Below are positions 48,790-62,713 of a DNA stretch of 64,000 bases, in pieces. The stretch lies in the NCBI GenBank assembly GCA_029204225.1, contig CM055113.1:10562364-10626363 (forward strand), read 5' to 3'. Position numbers and translations under genes: made by a program. The notes beneath the pieces are model-generated. The model saw nothing but the letters and a program-made list of their open reading frames with translations, was not told the DNA's origin and searched no databases. How positions within the stretch are numbered: position 1 is the stretch's first letter; each line of letters opens with the position of its first letter. Source of the stretch: Diphasiastrum complanatum (Eukaryota > Streptophyta > Lycopodiopsida > Lycopodiales > Lycopodiaceae).

Positions 48790-49300
48790 TCATGTCCTAG
48801 GAAGTCTGATCACAAAATCTAAGAAAATGCTTTTTCACTTCTTGTTGGAAATTTCCAACAGATGTAAAAACTAGCTGCTTTGAGTCTTTTTGCTTTCTTA
48901 ACTTGGCAATGTCCGCACTTTTGCTTTTGCATGAACTTTCATTTTTGGCCAATAAAGTTCTCTTTTAGCCAAATCAAGTGTTTTCTCTGTATGCCAGGGT
49001 ATCCGACATTAAAACCATCATGACATTCATGTAGGATTTGCAAAGGTCTTAATACCCTCAATGTATGGCACACACGTCTTTCCTCTACATAAAAGTAAAC
49101 CATTCAAGATAAAATAATCAAATTGTATCTTCTCATCAAGATTTTTACTAGATTTAGAAATTCCTGCCAAGACATCTTGCCAAATATGATAGAAAAACAC
49201 ATCGGTTGGACAAAGATTTTGAAGCAAAAAAATATAGCTTGGATTAGATCTCAAGAAAACATAATTGATTGACCTTTTCAATCTAGCTTAAAGCATCAAC
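48790..49300 (-). pseudogene. Ty3/Gypsy integrase N-terminal fragment, minus strand
   Basis: From 49281 leftwards: KRSINYVFLRSNPSYIF, DVLAGISKSSKNLDEKIQ, then YFILNGLLLCRGKTCVP, the usual entry to Ty3 integrase. After a frameshift come a zinc-finger-like GIQKTLDLAKRELYWPKMKV and a C.HCQVKKAKRLKAAS. The core is absent. The frame breaks near 49027 and 48960. Confidence 0.65.
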
Positions 49301-49395
49301 GACACTATTTCACACACCACGATGGCACTTAATTTTCGCGGAAGTTGTTACATTTTGTGTTCGTCCTCTCTCTTCTGATTCTCAAACAATTTTGT

Positions 49396-49575
49396 CTTTG
49401 AATTTTGTTTTCGTGCAGAAGCTCTTACAGGATCCCAGACGCTCGACTAAGCATCACAGAACATATTTTATTCTAGCAATCAAGAGACACGGCACAAGGC
49501 CAAGAGATACACGAAATAGAGCGACTATATTGTCAGTTTGGTTTAGAGCAAGATCGTCAGTGTCTTCGCTCGTTG
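49396..49575 (-). mobile_element. LTR fragment related to the leftmost Copia element
   Basis: Similar to 801-985 over about 180 bp: tgtctttgaattttgttttc, ggatcccagacgc, tattctagcaatc, gatcgtcagtgtc. An isolated piece with no second LTR or coding part nearby. Confidence 0.65.
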
Positions 49576-49993
49576 GACATAAAGAAACACACTAAAATCA
49601 AATGACATTGCACAAACAAACAGGCAAGCAACATAGTGGACGGTACGAGAAGGAAAAAGGTGTAGCCATACACAGAGAGGGTTTATAATATTTCTACATG
49701 TTTTCTTTACAAAAGTAATGTGAAATGGCACAAGGCCATGGCAACATGAATGCAAAGTCATAAAACAAGACAAGTGTCATTCATATAGCATGCGACAAAC
49801 AACAACATCAATCTCAAGCCACGACAATAGGATAGTTTGTCATCTAGATTCAAAACTACTAGTCAAAGAATATGTACCTAGAGACACTATGAAGGGCAAA
49901 AACTTGAGAGGTTGGGATTCTAGCACTATCGGAGGATATGCCTAACAATGTTGCTACAGAGAAAAGACGTGATTGTAGCTCAGCAACAATGCG
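49576..49993. other. Short stretch without recognised features
   Basis: About 400 bp between an LTR fragment and Copia C; nothing identifiable. Confidence 0.4.
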
Positions 49994-49998
49994 GTTGG
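49994..49998. repeat. Target-site duplication GTTGG, left copy (Copia C)
   Basis: GTTGG precedes GTTAGAATT and recurs at 56150-56154 directly after AAGT. Confidence 0.85.
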
Positions 49999-50273
49999 GT
50001 TAGAATTAAAGTAGAATTATTGTGCTACTATATTGTGGGTCCTACTAGTTGATAAAGATCAGTTGGCCTCGCCACGAGGCAAGTCGATGGGACACGTGTC
50101 CCGCCAACGGCAACCTGGGTCATGCATGGGTTGCCTGAGTAAACAACTATATGTACAGTGTAATTTCATTTTGAGAAATACAGTTGTTATGTGAGCTTGT
50201 TGTGGAGAGTGTTTTCTGTCTATGTTACTGTGTGTAGCATGATCTGTGTTCCTGTTTGAAGCAAATTCTAAGT
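49999..50273 (+). mobile_element. 5' LTR of Copia C
   Basis: GTTAGAATTAAAG to AAATTCTAAGT, abutting the PBS. Confidence 0.92.
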
Positions 50274-50285
50274 TGGTATTAGAGC
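50274..50285 (+). other. Primer-binding site of Copia C
   Basis: tggtattagagc, one transition away from the perfect site in Copia B. Confidence 0.88.
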
Positions 50286-51716
<1,431 letters not shown>

Positions 51717-54700
51717 ATGACAAACATGGGAGAGTCCATTTTGAGTGAAAGTAGCAAATCGGACGGGATTTTCAACTATGCAGTGTGGAAATTCAAAATG
51801 AAAAACATACTAATGGAGAAAGACATGTGGGAAGTCGTCACAGGTGATGAGAGAAGGCCGCCAAATGAAGCAAATATCAAAGTGTTCGACAAGAAGATGA
51901 GGAAAGCTTTGACCTTCATTAACTTGTCAGCGAAGGATCACATCGTTACCCACATTTGTGATGCTGTTACACCCAGACAGGCATGGGAGCTGCTAAAGGA
52001 GTAGTTCGAGATGTCAAATCTGTCAAGAATCATGTTTCTGAAGTCAAAGCTGAATAGTGCCCGAATGGAGCAAGGAGAGCACATTCAGACATACATGACC
52101 AGAATCAAGACAATGCGGGATGAACTGCATTCTATTGGTGAGCGCATACGTGATGTGGAGTTGGTGCACAATGCATTCAGATGTTTGTGAGTGAAATAGC
52201 ATCAAGAGAAAGATTGCCAACCTTTGACGAGCTCATAGGAATCTTGATGCGGGAAGAGCAACGACGAGAAATGGTGAAAGTTAGATGTCAAAATATTGAC
52301 AATCAGGCGCATGCCAAAAACAAGACAAGGGCAACGGCAAGAAGAAGTCTAAACAACAATTTGCCAAGACTCAGGAGGATGAGGGATCTTCTAGTAAGAC
52401 CAAGAAAAAAGACAAGTGCTTCCATTGTGGTAAAAAGGGCCATTGGAAGAGTGAATGTCGCAAATTCTTGGCGGAACAAGACAAGAGAAAACCAAAGCAA
52501 GCAGGTAACCTTGTCGATGAGGGTGAGATTGAAGACTCTAGCATCTTCATATCTGCATTGTCATCTAGTCAAGATGGTCAAGCATGGTATATTGACTCGG
52601 GAGCCACAAGACATATGACAGGTAACCAGAATTGGTTCAGTAGCTTGAAAGTGCTGGATAATGGAACGTCGGTTTCACAAGCAAATGGTGATGTGTGCAA
52701 GATCAAGGGGATAGACACCATTTCAATCCAACTACCTAATGACAAAAGCAGGATGATCAGGGAGGTACTTTACGTACCAGGTTTGAAGAAAAATCTACTT
52801 TCTATTGGAGTCATTACTGATCAAAAGTTGAATGTAAAATTTGCCCATGATCGCTGCTTTGTAAAGGATGTGAACCAAAAGTTCAAAGTTATTGTGGATG
52901 GAGTAAGGGAGCCCAATACAAAATTGTACAGGTTGAATGCTACAATCAAGGGGCAACATGGACTCGTATCGTCCATTCCATCGCAAACTGAATTGTGGCA
53001 TAAGAGGCTTGGTCACTTGAACTTAGGAAGCCTCAGTTTGATGAGAAAATTGGAGATGGTAACATGATTGTCTACCATAGAAGACCACTTGAAATCGATG
53101 TGCGAATCATGTGTATATGGGAAGCAGCATCGAGAGAAGTTCAATAAAGGTGGTGTTGCAAGGGCAAAGAACATCTTGGATTTGATCCACACAGATTTAT
53201 GCGGGCCTATGAGGACTATGTCCTTAGGTAAAGCCTTCTATTTCATGACCTTTATTGATGATATGTCACGTAAGACGTGGATCTACTTCTTGAAGAAGAA
53301 ATCGGATGCATTTGACAATTTCAAGAGCTTCAAAGCATTGGTCGAAAATCAGACAGTTAAAAAGATCAAAGTCCTAAGATCAGATAGTGGAGGTGAGTAC
53401 AAGTCTAATGACTTCAATGATCTTTGTGATCAATGTGGGATCAAAAGACAATTTATGCAAGCTCATACTCCTGCTCTCAATGGTGTAGCTGAGCGCAAAA
53501 ATCATACGATTGTGGAAAGTGCCAAATCTATGCTAGCTGAGATGAAACTACCAAAAGATTTTTGGTTAGAAGCATGTAGTACGGTAGTCTATCTTCAAAA
53601 TAGAAGTCCTACCATTGCCATACCAAAGATAACACCCGAGGAAGCATTCACGAAGAAGAAGCCAAAGGTGAACCACTTGCGAATCTTTGGATGTAAGGCC
53701 TTTGTACACATTCCTAAGGAAGAGAGACATAAATTTGATGTAAAAGCTATCAAGTGTATATTCCTAGGATATGATGATCATGTGAAAGGCTATAGATGTT
53801 TTGATCCAGTGGAAAACAAAATCCATATAAGTCGTGATGTTATCTTTGATGAATCCAAGATGTATGAAGACGAGGATGATGAAAAGATAGACACATGTAG
53901 TGGGAAATATGGTATAGTGAGGATACCTCCTGATGATGATCCATTCATTGACTGTCCAAGTGATGAACATGAGAATACATCTCAAGATACTACTACTCAA
54001 CCTCAAGAGACAAGTTGGAGAGGTAGAGACAAACCTTTTGGTGCAAGAAGGATTGAAGTTGCAGGTGACAAACGCAAGGAGAAGGATGTAACGTGGGATA
54101 CATTTTCACCAAGAAGCTGATCACCTGACAGGAAGCTCCCTAAGTGGTTTGAGAGATTGTTGGAGAGTTGCGACATGGATGACTTTCCAGGATCATCTAG
54201 CCAGGGAGAGCTACGAAGATCAACAAGAGAGAAGACACAACTTGAAAGGTATGAAGCAAATTATGCTCTCTTATCTAGCATTATTCAAAGTAAGGAACCT
54301 TCGACTTATGGTGAAGCGAAGGATGATGACATTTGGGTCAAGGCCATGGGAGAGAAGATGGAGTCAATTGCAAAGCATAGCACATGGGACTTAGCAGAAC
54401 CACTAGTTGGCAAGAAACCCATTGGTTGCAAATGGGTATATAGGACTAAGTACCATAGATGGAAGTATCGCAAAGCACAAGGCAAGATTGGTGATCAAAG
54501 GGTATGCACAAAGTAAAGGCATCGACTATGAGAAAACATTTGCACCAATATGTAAGTCGAATACTCTACGTCTACTTGTTGCTTTAGCTTCACATTTTGG
54601 TTGGCCTTTGCATCAGATGGATGTGAAATCTGTTTTTCTAAATGGTGAGTTAGAAGAAGAGGTGTTCATGGATCAACCTGAAGGCTTTCTAGCCAAAGGA

Positions 54701-55822
54701 CAGGAAAATAAAGTATGTCACTTGAAGAAAGCGCTTTATGGTCTTAAACAGGCACCACATCCGTGGCATAGCAGGATTGGTGCCTACTTTCGTTCAAAGG
54801 GGATGGTGAGAACACATTCTGATCTAAATCTGTATGTCTTATGCTTTGATGGTATGGTTGCTTTAATTGCTCTTTATGTTGATGACTTGATTATTACGAG
54901 AAATAATCAAGAGATGATAGACATGATCAAGAAAGACCTCATCGAACAATTCGAGATGACAGATCTCAGCCTGATGCATTATTGCCTTGGAATAGAGGTG
55001 TGGCAAAAAGGACACGAAGTGGGTTTAACACAGGTGAAGTATGTCAAAGAGTTGCTGCACAGGTTTAGGTTGCAGGATTGCAAACCAGTGAATACTCCTA
55101 TTGAACCAGGTAAAAAGCTTTCTAAGCTTGATGAGTCACAGTCATTTCATGCTACATTTATAGGCAGTTAGTAGGGAGCTTGATTTACCTTACCACGACT
55201 AGACCAGATATATGCTATGTTGTTGGTATTGTAAGTCAGTTTATGACAGCACCTACGGAAACGCATTGGAAGAGCTAAGCGCATTCTGCGTTATGTAAAA
55301 GGCACTTCAGATTATGGCTTGATTTACAAGAAACATGAGGGTTTACTTGAGTTGTGTGGCTATGTGGATGTGGATTGGGGAGGCGACTATGATGATCGTA
55401 GATCCACCACAAGGTACGTATTCCAGCTTTGTGGTAGTTGCTTTTCCTGGTCTAGTGAGAAACAAAGTACAATTGCTTTATCCACCATAGAAGCAGAGTG
55501 TAAGGCAATGTGTAGTGCAGCACAGGAAGCTATATGGTTGAGACAAATCTTGGAAGAAGTTGGCATGAAGCAGAAAAATCCCACAACTTTACATAGCGAC
55601 AGTCAGAGTGACATTTAGCTAGCAAAGAATCCAGTGTTCCATGCAAGAACTAAACACATTGAGATTCAGTATCACTTTATACGTGAGAGGCTGCTGAGTC
55701 ATAAAATTCATGTTGTTCATTGTAGTACAGAAGAACAACTAGCTGATATTTTCACTAAGCCACTTGTTGGAGAAAAGTTTGATAAGTTTAGATCAAAGCT
55801 TTCTATACTTAAAGTTTGTTGA
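51717..55822 (+). pseudogene. Copia C Gag-Pol polyprotein, disrupted
   Basis: Gag begins MTNMGESILSESSKSDG at 51717 with a TAG at 52002. A short deletion relative to Copia B near 52175 changes the frame. The zinc knuckle CFHCGKKGHWKSEC near 52418 is intact. Protease has YIDSGATRHMTG near 52592. A TGA at 53065 separates the integrase zinc finger from the core (HTDLCGP, DDMSRKTW, AERKN), open to 54120. Shifts near 54460 and 55160 and a small deletion near 55272 break RT and RNase H. RT has YVDD at 54875-54886. RNase H has YVDVDWGGDYDDRRSTT, a TAG near 55616, and ends ADIFTKPLVGEKF. Compared with Copia B most breaks are at different places, so each copy decayed independently. Confidence 0.93.
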
Positions 55823-55866
55823 CTTTAAAGCTATGTATATGACTGTATAAAAAGTAGACTCTACTT

Positions 55867-55877
55867 TGAGGGAGAGA
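55867..55877 (+). other. Polypurine tract of Copia C
   Basis: TGAGGGAGAGA directly precedes the 3' LTR start GTTAG. Confidence 0.82.
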
Positions 55878-56149
55878 GTTAGAATTAAAGTAGAATCACT
55901 GTGCTACTGTATTGTGGGTCCTATCAGTTGATAAGGATCAGTTGGCCTCACCACGAGGCAAGTCGACAGGACACGCGTCCCGCTAACGGCAACCTGGGTC
56001 ATGTAGTGTTGCCTGAGTGAACAACTATATGTACAGTGTAATTTCATTTTGAGAAATACAGTTGCTATGTGAGCTTGTTGTGGAGAGTGTTTTTTGTCTG
56101 TGTTACTGTGTAGCATGATCTGTGTTCTTGTTCGAAGCAAATTCTAAGT
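55878..56149 (+). mobile_element. 3' LTR of Copia C
   Basis: Matches 49999-50273 apart from about 20 differences and small gaps (for example catgtagtg for catgcatggg). Confidence 0.92.
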
Positions 56150-56154
56150 GTTGG
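56150..56154. repeat. Target-site duplication GTTGG, right copy (Copia C)
   Basis: Matches 49994-49998. It is followed by atccctagg. Confidence 0.85.
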
Positions 56155-57189
56155 ATCCCTAGGTCAGATAGTCCTTGGTGATGCTATACTGCCATGTCCA
56201 GTGGTAGAGATTATTTAACTTATTCTGATGTGTCAAAAGATAAGCTTTGAAGAGCAGCACATGTTATTCTTCATGGTAAATAGGTCAGAGTCATCTACGC
56301 ATTTTGATAGATAGTAATATGGTGACTCTCTACAACTCTATGGGAATGCGACTAGCCTGGGCTAGAATCTCTGGATGAGGATGAGAATATGTCATAAGAT
56401 AATTTCCAAACCATGAGGTCACAATATTATCCCTCTCTTTTATTGGATCGGTGGTCCCACGCCAATGACTGTTGTGCATTGTCGGGGTTTGTCGTCATCG
56501 GTGTTCTTGTGGAGTATGGACATAAGCACGAAGGAAACACTCATATAGCACATCAATAGGGTGTGAATCTTCCTTTATGAATGATTAGACCATGAACATA
56601 TACTATCAGCTACATACAAGCTTATTGATTCATTAGTCAGTAGTGCAGGATTGGCTCCAGGTTATGATATCACTAGCTTGGACATAGGGTCATATTGAAG
56701 GTACGGATTTGACATGTGTTGGATTTATTTTTCTCTACTCTCCTAAATCCCATTTTAATCTGCCTCCATTCATGCTGCATATTTACTTGCGTTGTTGCGC
56801 AGTCTGCATATTTACATGCAAATTCTCACAGACGAAGAAAAGACGAAAGAATCATGACACTGTGTTTTTACACGTGTTTTGGTGACAGGCAAAAAGGCGA
56901 CACCGTCTTACAAAATGCCGAAGGTGCCCCAGAAAGCAAGGGCACCCTGTAAATCTAATCCTAAGGCAATTTCGTAAGAGTGACGCATTTTTCGCATCTT
57001 CACCAACGTTCACTTCAGCAAAAGCTGGCGTTGCACCCTTTTCACGCTCTCCCCATGCAACTGCGTTAACAGACTGGACAATGATTGCAGCCACCCACGA
57101 TCTCCTACAGACAGCACATCCATTCTGTACTTTCTTCATCTGCACACATGTAACAATATGTATATATACTAAATACCATTTGTGTATTT
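56155..57189. other. Region left of the Copia E LTR, content unclear
   Basis: About 1 kb without domain-bearing frames. It could be the upstream part of the Copia E LTR or unrelated sequence; I could not set a boundary. A TATA-like tgtatatatact lies at about 57163. Confidence 0.35.
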
Positions 57190-57873
57190 AGATTGATCAG
57201 AGATCATTGATTAAGAGATTGAAGATCAAGTGTGTGAAAATTTAGCATTAGAAGCTTATCAGAGATAGACAAAAAGTAGATGCTCTGTGCATTGATTCTT
57301 TATCGTCAGTAATAAGGTTTCATTCCTTTACAGATTGAAGAGCATGTGGTTTCACCCGCTATTGCCTTGTGATCTACCGCATTATTGACATGTATATTTG
57401 ATTTACTCGAATCTGATAACAACTCTTTGTGTTGCGTTCAGATCTGTGTCAGTAATGTTATGCTTGTTTTTCATTCTGCCTGACTTTTTCAGTTGCTCAA
57501 TTTGGTAATCAGTCAGTAGATGACTAATATTTAGTCTTGTCTTTCGTGAATCATTCGCGACTAATTATCAGTCGAGCCCAGTCTCTCTCTCTTCGTGAAT
57601 CATTCGTGATAAATGATTCTTCTGGTGCTTTATTAATAAAAGTTTGGCTACGTAATCAGAGCGACCGTGATTTCCATCATAACGTAATGTTCGTTTTGAT
57701 AGGCGTAGTCATGCTTAGGAAAAGAGTCATATAGCTCATTCCGCTGCGCACGAACACTTTTTGTTCGAGTTTCGTTTCTCGTTCGAGTTTCGTATCTCGT
57801 TCGTGTTCGTTTTCGTTTTAGAGCTATTTTTCGTTTCTCACAAACGACAACCTCTTATTTTTTTTTTCCAACA

Positions 57874-57885
57874 TGGTATCAAAGC
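57874..57885 (+). other. Primer-binding site of Copia E
   Basis: TGGTATCAAAGC, one transition from the canonical site, directly after CCAACA. Confidence 0.85.
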
Positions 57886-58028
57886 TATTTTCATAGCTTG
57901 ATAAGCTTCTACAGTACAATACTCTACTAGCCGATAGAGTATTTGTTTTCTTGTCTTGTATCTTTCTATCAGATTTTCATACTTAAGTCACTGATAGTTT
58001 CTCCTATCACTTAGACTAATTCTTCCAC

Positions 58029-59305
58029 GTGGATTCCCAAGGGAAAGCCAGTCTATCATGGACAAGCTTGATGGAGCCAATTACCATCTGTGGAAATTCA
58101 AGATAAAAACTATACTAATGGCTAAAAAATTGTATGATGTTGTTACAGGTGCAGAAGGGAAACCCAAAGCAGACGATGCAGCAATCGCCAGATGGAAGCT
58201 CAAGGATGGAAAGGCTTTCGCGCTGATCATCCTCAACATCACGGATATCCAGACCGGCCATGTATCCAAGGCTCAGACATCGAAAGAAGTATGCGAGATC
58301 TTGAACATGCTATACGAAGTACAAGATATAGCTTCCAAGCTACATCTCAGGAAGAAATTCTACTCCCTCAAGATGATGAATGGTGATTATCTACAAAATC
58401 ACGTTCATCAATTCAAGAACCCGCTAAGACAAATGGCTGCTGTTGGATCTGTCATAGATGATCAAGACATAGTAATACAACTGGTTACAAGCTTGCCAAG
58501 GTCATACGACAACTGGGTGATGATCATTACAACTCATCCAGAATTAACTCTTTCGAGAGTTATTACTATGTTGTTGCAGGAAGACACGTGGAGGAACGAA
58601 GCCTCAAGTTCCTCAGCTGATTCTCACGTCCTATACACCAACAAGAGCACGACAAAGCATAAAAAGAAGAAAGACCCAAAGCAATCAAAGCCAGACCAGA
58701 AACCAGCTCAGCACAAAGAATAGTCGAATCTGCAGACAAAGAAGAAGCTGTTTTGCAGATACTGCAAGCGAAACAACCACGAAATTCAAGACTGTCGGAT
58801 ACTGCAAGCGAAGAACAACAGCAAGGGGCAGTTGAATCAAGTGGCAAATGCAGCTGCAGAAGCTTCACAGCCTATTCAACAAGCGGATCATGATGCCTTC
58901 ATGACCAGCCATCAAGGAGCATCTGGCGACAGTTCTTGGTTCCTGAATTCTGGAGCCACTCAGCACATGACTAGTCTTATTGGCTGTTTCGAGTCCTATA
59001 CACCTTATAGTACCCAGAAATATGTCCACCTTGGCGACAATAGCATACAAGCTATTAAAGGTGAAGGCATTGTAATACTGAGCTTTGCAAATGATCAGTC
59101 TAAGCTACTCTCTAAAGTCCTGTATGTACCAAATTTATCTACAAATCTGCTCGTTGTAAGCATAATCACAGATCTAGGACATAGAGTAGAATTCGAATGT
59201 GATCAGTGTAAAGTAGTTGATAGGACAGGCAAGAACCCAACACTCGGAAAGAGACATGGATACTTGTATAAATTAAGTCATTGTTTAGATCAGCCAAGAA
59301 ATTAA
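58029..59305 (+). pseudogene. Copia E Gag and protease, truncated
   Basis: By comparison with Copia A the start codon is lost (GTG at 58029, then GATTCCCAAGGG) and the frame shifts before MDKLDGANYHLWKFKIKT at 58058. Gag then stays open to 58723, then TAG. The zinc knuckle near 58755 is intact (CRYCKRNNHEIQDC). The protease-region active site reads FLNSGATQHMTS, with Asn where Asp is expected, as in Copia A. The remainder matches the Copia A protease (YTPYSTQKYVHLGDNS, LYVPNLSTNLL) and ends at 59305. The shared Asn in both families is notable. Confidence 0.85.
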
Positions 59306-60561
59306 AATTGAAGCTTGAATTAGGTGCATTAATTGATTATCTCTGATTTTTTGAGTGCATGTTGAAGTTGAGAGAGATTTTGCTAAAAATCATAGATTAA
59401 GGAGTGATATGCAAGGTGAGAGATTGAAATCCATTGTACCATCACTCTAGATTTGTTCAAGAGTGATAGGGTCAAGTTTATAAACATCAATTTGCTAGAA
59501 ATCATCTTTGGATCTGTCCACTAAGTGAAACCTTTGAGAGTTTCTAGTGCATATAGAGCATCTATGCAAATCTTTTGTAGAATTTGACATAGATTGGCTT
59601 CAATTGAGAGTTCTAGAAAAGAGATTGAGATCCAAATCACATTGTTCAACCCTACTCAATTTGTTTGAGTGATTGTTAGGTTTGAAAAGAGTCATTAAGG
59701 TGTCTATGACAAATGTGTAGAGAGAGATCCAATTTTCTAAGAGTTCCTTCTTTTGTAGAGAGCAAGATCTAGAAGCTCATTTTGAGTTGTTATTGGTGGA
59801 GAATTTGTCTTCTCCTAAGTGATCAAATCTTTCCAAGTGGCATTAGCTCTTTGAAGCACAATATCTTAGTGAGAAGAATCACAAATTTTGATTTTGAATT
59901 TCATTCCAAGTCTTAAAAGGTAGAGTAATTGGTGGAATCCAATAGGAGTGATTGAATTCAATTTGTTGAGCAAAAATTGACATAGTATGTATGAAACTCA
60001 AATTAGTTCTTTTCAACTTTCTTTGTGAGAGTGTGAGGGTCAATTTGTGATCTCATTGGATGTCTAGAATGAGGAGGAGTCCATATTTGAGTATTCATGC
60101 ATGGTTGAGATCTTTGTGAATCTCCAGTTGTCTAATTTTTAAGCTTTGTGAAAATTAGTTGTATGGTTTGTTGTCAAATCAAATCAAATTCATTCTAAAT
60201 CTCAAGTGTGAGATTATTTGGGTCAAGAGTGAGTCCAAAAGAAGTGATTAAGTTTGATTTTCATGTATTTGAAACAAAACCCATCTTTTGTTCAAGAATC
60301 TCAAGTGTTGAGAAAACTAGTCAAGTGAAAAGGAAAATCTAGGTGTCAAATCTTTTTCATATCCATTTCAACTTTCAAAAGAAAAAGTCATTGGTATTTG
60401 ATGAGTCCAATAGGAGATTGGATCTGATTTCTTTAGTGATTTGATTCAAAGATTGTGTGCTTTTGTCTTAGTGATCAAAGCAAAGTTTCCAAGTGACTAG
60501 TCATTACTGTGAAGATTGATTCTTAGGTTTGTGAGCTAGACCTTTTGTAGATCCTTCTAGA
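59306..60561 (+). other. Interior of element D, upstream part; no gene
   Basis: About 1.25 kb of sequence rich in ttgagag and tctaga phrases, without a domain-bearing frame. It continues the style of 46452-47046. Confidence 0.4.
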
Positions 60562-61176
60562 TTGTTGAAGATGTTCAAATCTAGTCTCTTGAACACAAAT
60601 TACATTTGTAGAATCATATCACAGGTTTTTATTCACATGGCATCAATAGGTGGCATCCTATTGAAGGAAAGAAAGGATCCTAAGTGCAACCTTTGTGGCA
60701 AGGGAGGATATATTTTCTCAAGATGCTACAAAAAGAAGACCAATCCATCCAAGGAGAACCAAAGCAAGGGGGCCGAGGTGAAGGATGGAGCTTCAAGCTC
60801 AAAATGCAAATACAAGAAGGACAAGTCCAAGGAAAGGTGTTTCCTTTGTGGAAAGGTGAATGAGGCTTGGAGTCTCACAAGGACTTGCAAGATTTGTCTT
60901 CAAGAGTCCATCACAACACATGTTGAATCTTTTGAAATTTTTCATTTGGAAGTGCATTGTTTGGTTCAAGATGCAAAGATAGATGTCACTTTCATGAAAG
61001 TAACTTGGATTTATTTTATGTCCTTGGAAAGTATTTTGCTTGGAACTTTAGATAAGTTCAAACTTATTGTTATTATCCAAGAGAAATCAATCAAGAATAA
61101 GGAGCAATCACAAAGAAGCATTCGACTAGTATGGATCATGCAATTGGAATTGCATCCCAATATGAAAATGCTCTGA
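60562..61176 (+). pseudogene. Zinc-knuckle-like protein remnant of element D
   Basis: A 204-codon frame contains CNLCGKGGYIFSRCYKKK near residue 40 and CFLCGKVNEAWSLTRTC near residue 92. Both have the Cys spacing of CCHC knuckles with the His replaced (Tyr and Glu). A Lys/Ser-rich linker lies between them. The rest is not recognisable. This fits a decayed Gag/nucleocapsid region of an LTR element. The start codon is simply the first Met in the frame. Confidence 0.4.
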
Positions 61177-62046
61177 TTGGTGGATTAAGGCAATACTAGT
61201 TGAGTGTGATGCCTTAAAAGATAGCAAAATATGTTTTCCTTGTAAGCTTACATTAGTTATGAAGTCAAGGAAATGGAAATATCTTCATAATGTAGGATCT
61301 TTTGGTTTCAATAAGATCATGAATGATGTGTTCATTCATAAAGATGAAAATTGTATGTTATCAATCCTACAGACAAGTTGTAAACTTCTTATGAGAATAA
61401 GTGAAGCATCCAAAGTGGACACTTATATCCATAAGCAAGTAGTTAGCCTTATTGAGATGGAGATACCTTTTGATTTCAATATTGAAAAAATCATGCCAAG
61501 TTGTGGTGATTTTTGGACTTATGTTTCTAGCATAAGTAATCTTGATAATCATAGGAAGTGCATATTGAATGGTCATACTTGTTGTGATCATTATGAGACA
61601 TGGAGGTCTCGGATTTCCATCAAGAAGGAGTGAAGAGGATCTTAAGGAGTCATCTCAAGGTTCAAGTGTGCCAAGGATTGAGGAGGAGAGACCTTCTCAA
61701 GTTGTGATTCCAAAAAGAAACTCAAGAAACATGGTTGAACCCATGTGGCTCACATTTCAAGGGAAAGAGGAGCATATCTCATGTGAAGGAGCAAGCCTCA
61801 AGGTCAAGCATCTACATGAATATTGGAAGGAATCAATTTTGGAGGTGCTAGGATGGTGCAAAGCTCTCAAGCTCATCAAAGATGTCAACATCAAAGAAGC
61901 GCTATCATGGATATGGTGATTTCAGATCAGCATCAAGCTCATTGGCTGATCTTCACACTTTTGAACCAACAAAGACCAAATAGCCCATGGAGTCAAGTTC
62001 AAAATCATCATGTTTTCCATCAAGCTAGATTTACCAAGCTAGATTT
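61177..62046 (+). other. Interior of element D, downstream part, with unrecognised frames
   Basis: Frames at 61259-61633 (124 codons) and 61569-61919 (116 codons) look partly coding-like: TCCDHYETWRSRI, EEDLKESSQGSSVPRIEEER. They match no domain I know. No RT or integrase motif is seen, so element D may be non-autonomous or heavily deleted. Confidence 0.35.
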
Positions 62047-62057
62047 TTGAGGAGGAG
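62047..62057 (+). other. Candidate polypurine tract of element D
   Basis: TTGAGGAGGAG directly precedes the LTR start TGTGAAAAAT. Confidence 0.6.
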
Positions 62058-62713
62058 TGTGAAAAATGCAAAAATAAGCTTGGTAGAGGCCAAAAATCTT
62101 GTATATAGTAAACACACATGTGTGGAGCCTGTTCCCACGTGTGAAACTAGTGTACTTGTCATGTACCATAATCATATAGGATGTACATATGATTTAATTC
62201 GAGTTTTAGTGGCTAAAAAGGCCAAAAACTAGTTTTCTAGACATATGACACATGGCATCAATCTATTGATTGCATGAGCCACATCCTTTGGTTAGGTGTC
62301 ATATCCCATGTGTAGAGGATAGCTCACACATGTGGAATAAGCTGAAGTAGGAAAATTTTGAGTTCTAGAAGATTTCCAAGTAGATCTCCATATAGAAGGA
62401 AAATAGACCAAAAGTGCTCAAAATAGAAGGTTTTGTCCAAGTGTCGGATTTGCATGATGAATCATCATATGACAAAGCACCTTCACACATGTGGGATCAG
62501 AGGGATGATCAGTACCACGAGCTCCCACTTACTGTATATATAGAGCCACATTTGGCCATAATCAATGTGAGACACCAATCTTGGTTTTGGAAGCAATTTT
62601 GAGTGATTCTCTCCATTTTGTCTACATTTGTTTTGATTGTTTTGAGGTTCTATCAATGTGTACTTGATTTTCAAGTCCGTACTCAGACAGTGTTTCAAAC
62701 GTGTGAAACCATA
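62058..62713 (+). mobile_element. Right LTR of element D
   Basis: Starts TGTGAAAAATGC. It repeats CACATGTG or close variants several times (about 62104, 62287, 62325 and 62483), has a TATA box tatatata at 62535-62542, and a late cgtgtgaaacc comparable to cgtgtgaaaatt at the end of the left LTR. The exact end near 62713 is estimated. Confidence 0.55.
62535..62542 (+). promoter_or_regulatory. TATA box in the right LTR of element D
   Basis: tatatata followed by gagcc, about 480 bp into the LTR. Confidence 0.45.

Larger units (their letters stand above)
57190..59305 (+). mobile_element. Copia E: LTR end, PBS, Gag and protease, truncated
   Basis: The LTR end (to CCAACA at 57873) resembles Copia A: the gcgacta/tgattat phrase, tttggctacgtaatca, tgataggcgtagtcatgc. 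Gag and protease follow, and the element stops abruptly at 59305 before integrase. The left LTR boundary is not determined. Copia A and E are separate but related families. Confidence 0.72.
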
